From: CBDFGQ01 sp965247295
GTDB lineage: Bacteria; Chloroflexota; Dehalococcoidia; Lucifugimonadales; JAGWBF01
Reading direction: 5' to 3'
Length of the DNA: 64,000 bases
Assembly: GCA_965247295.1 (NCBI GenBank)
Contig: CBDFGQ010000007.1
Span: 372,001 to 436,000, forward strand
This document shows, piece by piece, positions 60,501 to 64,000 of the stretch. The stretch's first letter is position 1. The number at the start of each line of letters is the position of its first letter. A program made the translations under genes and the position numbers. Under the pieces are notes generated by a model. That model ran no database searches and was not told the origin of the DNA. It worked only from the letters and a program-made list of their open reading frames with translations.

Positions 60501-61391
60501 GCGGACCAGGGCCCGGGCGTTTTCCAGATTGGGTGGCTCACCCGGCCGGAGGCGCCGGTAGAACTCGATATCGGCGCCTGCGATCTTCCGGGCATGGTCG
60601 CGGTTGTACGGGTCATCAGGTCGGAGCAATTGCCACAGGGCCTTGAGGTCGTCCTCCCTGAAGTGTAGCTCGCGCTCTTCTGGGATGGGGTCTCGGTCTA
60701 ACGTGGCTGTCATATAGCGGTGGGTAGCATGCGTGTCGATGTCTTCAAAAAGTCCCAGGATCTCTTCGTCCGTGGCAATGCCGATTGCCCTGAGGAAGGT
60801 GCTGGCAGAGACCTTGCGCTTCCTGTCTACTTTGACAGACAGGACATCTCGAGAGCTGGTCTCGAACTCCAGCCATGCGCCTCGCGAGGGAATCAGCTTG
60901 GCAAAGCAAAACTCTCTGTCGCTGGCCATGTCCTTTTCCAGGACAAAGTAAGCACCAGGGGAGCGGACAAGCTGGCTCACCACTACCCGCTCCGCACCAT
61001 TCACAACGAAGGTCCCGTTGGTGGTCATCATGGGAAGGTCACCCATGAATATTTCCTGCTCCTTGATCTCCCCCGTTTCCTTCATGACGAGCCGCGTCTT
61101 AACATATAGGGGTGCGGCGTAGGTGATCTCCTTGTCCTTGCACTCCACTGGTGAGTACTTGGCGGGGCGGAAATAATGGTCCAGGAAGTAGAGTTCGTAC
61201 TTGTTCCCCGTGTAATCCTGGATGGGAGAGATCTCTTTGTAGACCTCTGCCAGTCCTTCCGCCTGGAACCAGTCGAAGGACTGGATCTGGCTCTGTATTA
61301 GGTTCGGTATGTCCAGCACCTGGGATATACGGGCATAGGACTTTACGTCACGAAGAGGCACAGAGTCAACCGAGGATAGTGACAGTGCCAT
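57591..61391 (-). CDS. rpoB: RNA polymerase subunit beta
   Basis: 1266 residues. Recognisable parts are [20 protein letters not shown] (rifampicin-pocket region, with the usual QLSQFMDQ), [59 protein letters not shown] and the C-terminal [20 protein letters not shown] with [20 protein letters not shown]. Complete, with an acidic C-terminal tail ([15 protein letters not shown]). AGGAGGG precedes the ATG, and a consensus-like promoter is at 61514-61541. rplJL do not precede it here. Confidence 0.98.
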   Translation of the reverse strand: [1266 protein letters not shown]

Positions 61392-61513
61392 GCGTTAACC
61401 CTCCTATGGGCAGGAAAGATCTAGGTATCTGGGCTAGGGCAAAGAACGACAGGGGCATTCTTGTGGCTTGGAGGTAGGGGTAGATCGCACAGTGCGGCAT
61501 CTTGCAACCCTTT

Positions 61514-61541
61514 ATTATAAACAAGTCGCGACATTTGTCAA
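61514..61541 (-). promoter_or_regulatory. Promoter of the rpoBC operon
   Basis: On the minus strand: TTGACA (61541-61536), 16-nt spacer, TATAAT (61519-61514), perfect hexamers. It leaves a ~115-nt leader before the rpoB ATG. Confidence 0.8.
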
Positions 61542-61653
61542 GTAGCGTGCGATGGAACCTGGGGGCACTTGGGCCGACTTCACACAATGCGCAAAGGACC
61601 ACGGTACGCATCCCTCTTCCGCCATCACCTGGCCCAAGGGGCTCCCTTTGTAC

Positions 61654-61682
61654 TTGACCGAGGCAGGAACGGGTGTGAAAAT
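61654..61682 (+). promoter_or_regulatory. Candidate promoter of the FAH-family gene
   Basis: TTGACC (61654-61659), 17-nt spacer, GAAAAT (61677-61682) with TGT before it, an extended -10. The leader to ATG 61741 is about 50 nt and contains AAGGAGGGG. Confidence 0.5.
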
Positions 61683-61740
61683 GTGTCGAATGCTGTCGGG
61701 ATAAGGGCGGTTCTATATCACAAGGAGGGGAGATCAGGCT

Positions 61741-62523
61741 ATGAAGTGGTGTCGTTTCGAGGCAGGCCAAGGACCAAGGTACGGTACAGTGGAGGACGAT
61801 AAGGTAACCGAGGTCTCGGGGAGTCCATTCGAGACCTTCAGGCTGACCTCGACCACCTATCCCCTTAATGAGGTGAAGCTGCTCGTACCCGTGATCCCAC
61901 CCACATTTTACGCGGCCGGGATCAATTATCCGGAGCACGTCGCCTGGGCTGCTCAGCGGGCGGGCACCCAGCCCAATATCCCCTCTAAGGCGGATGTGGG
62001 CTACCGCGCGGTAAACGCCCTTATAGCCCATGAAGAGAATATCGTCAGGCCTAAGGACTCTACTGGAGAGTTCGAGTACGAGGGGGAGCTGGTGGCAGTC
62101 ATCGGCAGGCAGGCCAAGCACCTCTCCAGGGAGGACGCGTTGAGCTGCGTCCTGGGGTACACCATAGGTAACGACGTAAGCGAGCGGTCCTGGCAGCGTC
62201 AGGACCGCTCCTTTTGGCGGGGGAAGAACTCGGACACGTTCAAGCCAATGGGCCCGTACATAGTCACCGGCCTAGACCCTACCAACCTTGTCACCACCGT
62301 CCGCCTGAACGGCAAGGTCGTGTCGGAGTTCAACACCGGGACCATGATCTTCAGCACCGCCACCTATATCAGCGAGATAACCAAGTACATCACCCTCTTT
62401 CCCGGAGATGTCCTGTGGATGGGCACCGAGGGACACGCGGAAAACATGGTACCGGGGGACCTAATAGAAATAGATATTAGCGGCATCGGGACCCTGAGGA
62501 ACCGCGTCGTGGCCGAGGAATAG
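61741..62523 (+). CDS. Fumarylacetoacetate hydrolase-family protein
   Basis: 260 residues. The C-terminal FAH barrel (about 50-255) has FYAAGINYPEHV, the metal-binding glutamates in EFEYEGELVAVIGR, and the aspartate in GYTIGNDVSERSWQ. FNTGTMIFSTATYISEI, GDVLWMGTEGH and the final GDLIEIDISGIGTLRNRV complete it. Family members hydrolyse or decarboxylate beta-diketo acids such as fumarylpyruvate, acylpyruvates and oxaloacetate; which one is not clear. AAGGAGGGG precedes the ATG. Confidence 0.88.
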   Translation: MKWCRFEAGQGPRYGTVEDDKVTEVSGSPFETFRLTSTTYPLNEVKLLVPVIPPTFYAAGINYPEHVAWAAQRAGTQPNIPSKADVGYRAVNALIAHEENIVRPKDSTGEFEYEGELVAVIGRQAKHLSREDALSCVLGYTIGNDVSERSWQRQDRSFWRGKNSDTFKPMGPYIVTGLDPTNLVTTVRLNGKVVSEFNTGTMIFSTATYISEITKYITLFPGDVLWMGTEGHAENMVPGDLIEIDISGIGTLRNRVVAEE

Positions 62524-62626
62524 CCCGTCCCCCCGTCTGGAGACGAGCCTGTGCTAGCCACGGGATCAACGTGACGTGTCCCCCTAGCAAGCCAAAGCTT
62601 CGTAGCCGCGACTGTACGGGCGATTA

Positions 62627-63031
62627 TTATTCCGACGACTTCTGGGGGTCCGTCCCCTTGGCCGTGCGTAGCTCCATCTCCGCGGACCAGGCCTGAAGGC
62701 CCCGGCGCATGGCCAGCATGCCCATGGGCATCACCACAGTTTCCAGGGCTTCCAGTATCTCCCGTGGCGTGGCCCCGTTGTCCAGCGCCACCTTCACATG
62801 TGCCTGAATCTGCGCCGCATCGGCCATCAATGCTGCCTCGACCACGATCTGTAATAGCTCCTTGGTCTTGCGGTCGAGGCTGCGCTGAGCGGTGTACGTG
62901 GCCACCAGGAAGGGGTCGTAGGCCTTGACCCAGTCCAGGTCGGCTTCCACCATTATCTTGTGCATGTCCAGAACGTAGCCGCGATCGCGGTATATCTTGT
63001 CTAGGTACGCCTGTTTCTCTTGTGTAGTCAC
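62627..63031 (-). CDS. Carboxymuconolactone decarboxylase (CMD)-domain protein
   Basis: 134 residues from GTG 63031 (GAGGGGGG upstream); a GTG at 63058 with AAGGA upstream would add nine. The CMD/AhpD helical fold is seen in DRKTKELLQIVVEAALMADA and QIQAHVKVALDNGATPREIL followed by LEALETVVMPMGMLAMRRGL. The CxxC of AhpD-type peroxidase reductases is absent: alanine, aspartate and glutamine occupy that site (MADAAQIQAH). It is therefore more likely a non-redox lyase-like or structural member. Confidence 0.78.
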   Translation of the reverse strand: MTTQEKQAYLDKIYRDRGYVLDMHKIMVEADLDWVKAYDPFLVATYTAQRSLDRKTKELLQIVVEAALMADAAQIQAHVKVALDNGATPREILEALETVVMPMGMLAMRRGLQAWSAEMELRTAKGTDPQKSSE

Positions 63032-63187
63032 ATGGCCCCCCTCGCTAATGTAGTCCACGGTTCATCCTTAAGGAGGTTACATTCTAAGCACATTTCCTCG
63101 GGTAGTCCACGTTGCCCGCCGTGTACCTGGCCGGGCCACAGAGGGTATGACCTGGGTCTGGTCCAGAGTCGGGAGGTACGGCCGCCC

Positions 63188-63216
63188 TTGACCGGCCATA
63201 GGAATTTCTCTAGACT
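63188..63216 (+). promoter_or_regulatory. Candidate promoter of the Mut7-C/AcuC-like operon
   Basis: TTGACC (63188-63193), 17-nt spacer, TAGACT (63211-63216). The start would be near 63223, about 95 nt before the GTG at 63319. Confidence 0.5.
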
Positions 63217-63318
63217 CAACTTGCCTTGCATGACCCCTGTAACGCCGGAGTTGTACCGCAGCTGAATGACTGGATATCATGGCCCATTGGTGGACCGAAC
63301 GCCAGGTAGGTTCTGAAG

Positions 63319-63795
63319 GTGGAGCCCAAGTTTGTCGTAGACGTGAATGTAGGGCGCCTCGCCAAGTGGCTGAGAGCAATGGGTTACGATGTCCTTTGCC
63401 CATGGGAGGCGGAAGACGACGAGCTGGTGCGTATCGGCCTTCGCGAGGACCGTATTGTGGTCACCAAGGATGGCGGCCTGGCCGAGAGGAGGGTTGTCAC
63501 CACCGGCCTCCTCAGGCTGGTTCTGATCATACACGACGACTTGAATGGCCAGCTTCGTCAGGTTATACGTTCCCTCGACCTGAATAGTGCTCAGGGTTTC
63601 TCCAGATGTATCGCCTGTAATGAGCCTCTGGTGCACTGCCCCCGTGAGGTGGCCAGAGCGCAGGTCCCCCCTTACGTACATGAGACTCAGCGGGAGTTCA
63701 TGAGGTGTCCTCTCTGCCACAGGGTATATTGGCGGGGAACCCATTGGGCCAACATGAGTAGGGAGCTGGCCCAGCTTCGGGACGGAGAGACATGA
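63319..63795 (+). CDS. Mut7-C RNase-domain protein
   Basis: 158 residues from GTG 63319. FVVDVNVGRLAKWLRAMGYD with IVVTKDGGLAERR is the PIN-like Mut7-C nuclease fold with its acidic residues (D8, D82-type). The C-terminal four-cysteine zinc ribbon is CIACNEPL and CPLCHRVYW. The family is predicted to cut RNA; substrate unknown. The stop overlaps the ATG of the next gene (ATGA), so they are translated together. Confidence 0.85.
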   Translation: MEPKFVVDVNVGRLAKWLRAMGYDVLCPWEAEDDELVRIGLREDRIVVTKDGGLAERRVVTTGLLRLVLIIHDDLNGQLRQVIRSLDLNSAQGFSRCIACNEPLVHCPREVARAQVPPYVHETQREFMRCPLCHRVYWRGTHWANMSRELAQLRDGET

Positions 63796-64000
63796 GCCGA
63801 AAAGCCGCCTTTGTTTATCACGATGACATGTCACGACACACTCTCCGGGGAGACCATCCCTTGAAGGCCGAGCGTCTGAGGCATACATACGACCTGCTGG
63901 ATGCCTACCACGCCTTCGAGGACGAAGGGTCGCTCCTCGTGAAGCCCCGGCCGGCCACGGAGCAAGAGATACGGAGCCTCCATGAAGGTGAGTACGTGAA
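63792..64000 (+). CDS. AcuC/histone-deacetylase-family protein (5' part only)
   Basis: The 69 codons present start with MSRKAAFVYHDDMSRHTLRG, then DHPLKAERLRHTYDLLDAY. This is the N-terminal signature of AcuC-like and class II deacetylase-family proteins (H-P-x-K/R-x-E-R-L). The zinc-binding catalytic part lies beyond the window edge. AcuC removes acetyl groups from acetyl-CoA synthetase; other members act on polyamines. It is coupled to the Mut7-C gene. Confidence 0.85.
   Translation, partial: MSRKAAFVYHDDMSRHTLRGDHPLKAERLRHTYDLLDAYHAFEDEGSLLVKPRPATEQEIRSLHEGEYV

Larger units (their letters stand above)
61392..61740. other. Divergent region between rpoB and the FAH gene
   Basis: Holds the rpoBC promoter, its ~115-nt leader with AGGAGGG at the end, and, on the plus strand, the candidate promoter for the FAH gene at 61654-61682. 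No coding sequence is recognised. An open frame antisense to this stretch has no family features. Confidence 0.5.

Noticed and set aside
1..64000. CRISPR arrays, insertion sequences, integrases, phage genes
   Set aside because: No regularly spaced direct repeats, transposase or integrase motifs were seen anywhere in the window.

Overview
The window is GC-rich, gene-dense bacterial chromosome. No phage, plasmid, insertion-sequence or CRISPR module is visible. Gene content fits an aerobic member of Chloroflexota, probably Dehalococcoidia or SAR202-like. The clues are a caa3-type oxidase with CtaA/CtaB/CtaG, an HspR-controlled chaperone cluster, a threonyl-tRNA synthetase lacking the TGS domain, a ThrC-NIL-MoaD sulfur-carrier cluster, and the SCO1664/DUF3090 pair shared with Actinobacteria. 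The phylum is an inference from gene content; no marker tree could be run.

Layout. 1-5 kb: a truncated O-antigen-ligase-like membrane protein, then a YacL-like PIN/TRAM protein with ispD, ispF and cysS in a tight operon. 5-8 kb: an FAD-linked oxidase and an atypical island with a two-repeat secreted protein. 8-12.3 kb: a heat-shock locus (clpC-type ATPase, hspR, dnaJ-like gene, divergent hsp20) with two near-consensus promoters facing away from each other. 12.5-15.5 kb: thrC, a NIL-domain protein, a MoaD/ThiS carrier, and tgt. 15.6-18.4 kb: small membrane and zinc-ribbon proteins. 18.6-21.1 kb: a Lon-like protease gene split in two at a perfect 29-bp inverted repeat. 21-24 kb: the SCO1664/DUF3090 pair and a ThDP enzyme. 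24.2-24.9 kb: a relic region. 25-32 kb: ligA, a large unknown protein, pth and an M6-like secreted peptidase. 32-33 kb: a thioredoxin-like gene preceded by a very small glutaredoxin-like gene with an in-frame TGA. 33-38 kb: a TreT-like glycosyltransferase, an epimerase, a VOC protein, a DUF2268 protease and an SDR. 38.5-47.3 kb: heme A synthesis and cytochrome oxidase (ctaA, ctaB, coxB, coxA, coxC, a coxD-cytochrome c fusion, ctaG, SCO1). 47.3-50.3 kb: rplT, rpmI, infC, thrS. 50.5-53.3 kb: a plsY remnant, plsY, an SRPBCC protein, tRNA-Val and pyrD. 53.3-61.4 kb: rpoC and rpoB. 61.7-64 kb: FAH hydrolase, CMD protein, Mut7-C protein and the start of an AcuC-like deacetylase.

Most notable. The small reverse-strand gene at 32748-32960 has a good ribosome-binding site and a glutaredoxin-like sequence. 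It carries TGA where the redox cysteine belongs, followed 26 nt later by a hairpin that fits the bacterial SECIS geometry, so it is probably a selenoprotein. Other points are the palindrome that breaks the Lon-like gene, infC starting at ATA, oxidase subunit IV fused to a c-type cytochrome, and a MoaD-type carrier ending in Gly-Gly-Ser that would need C-terminal trimming.
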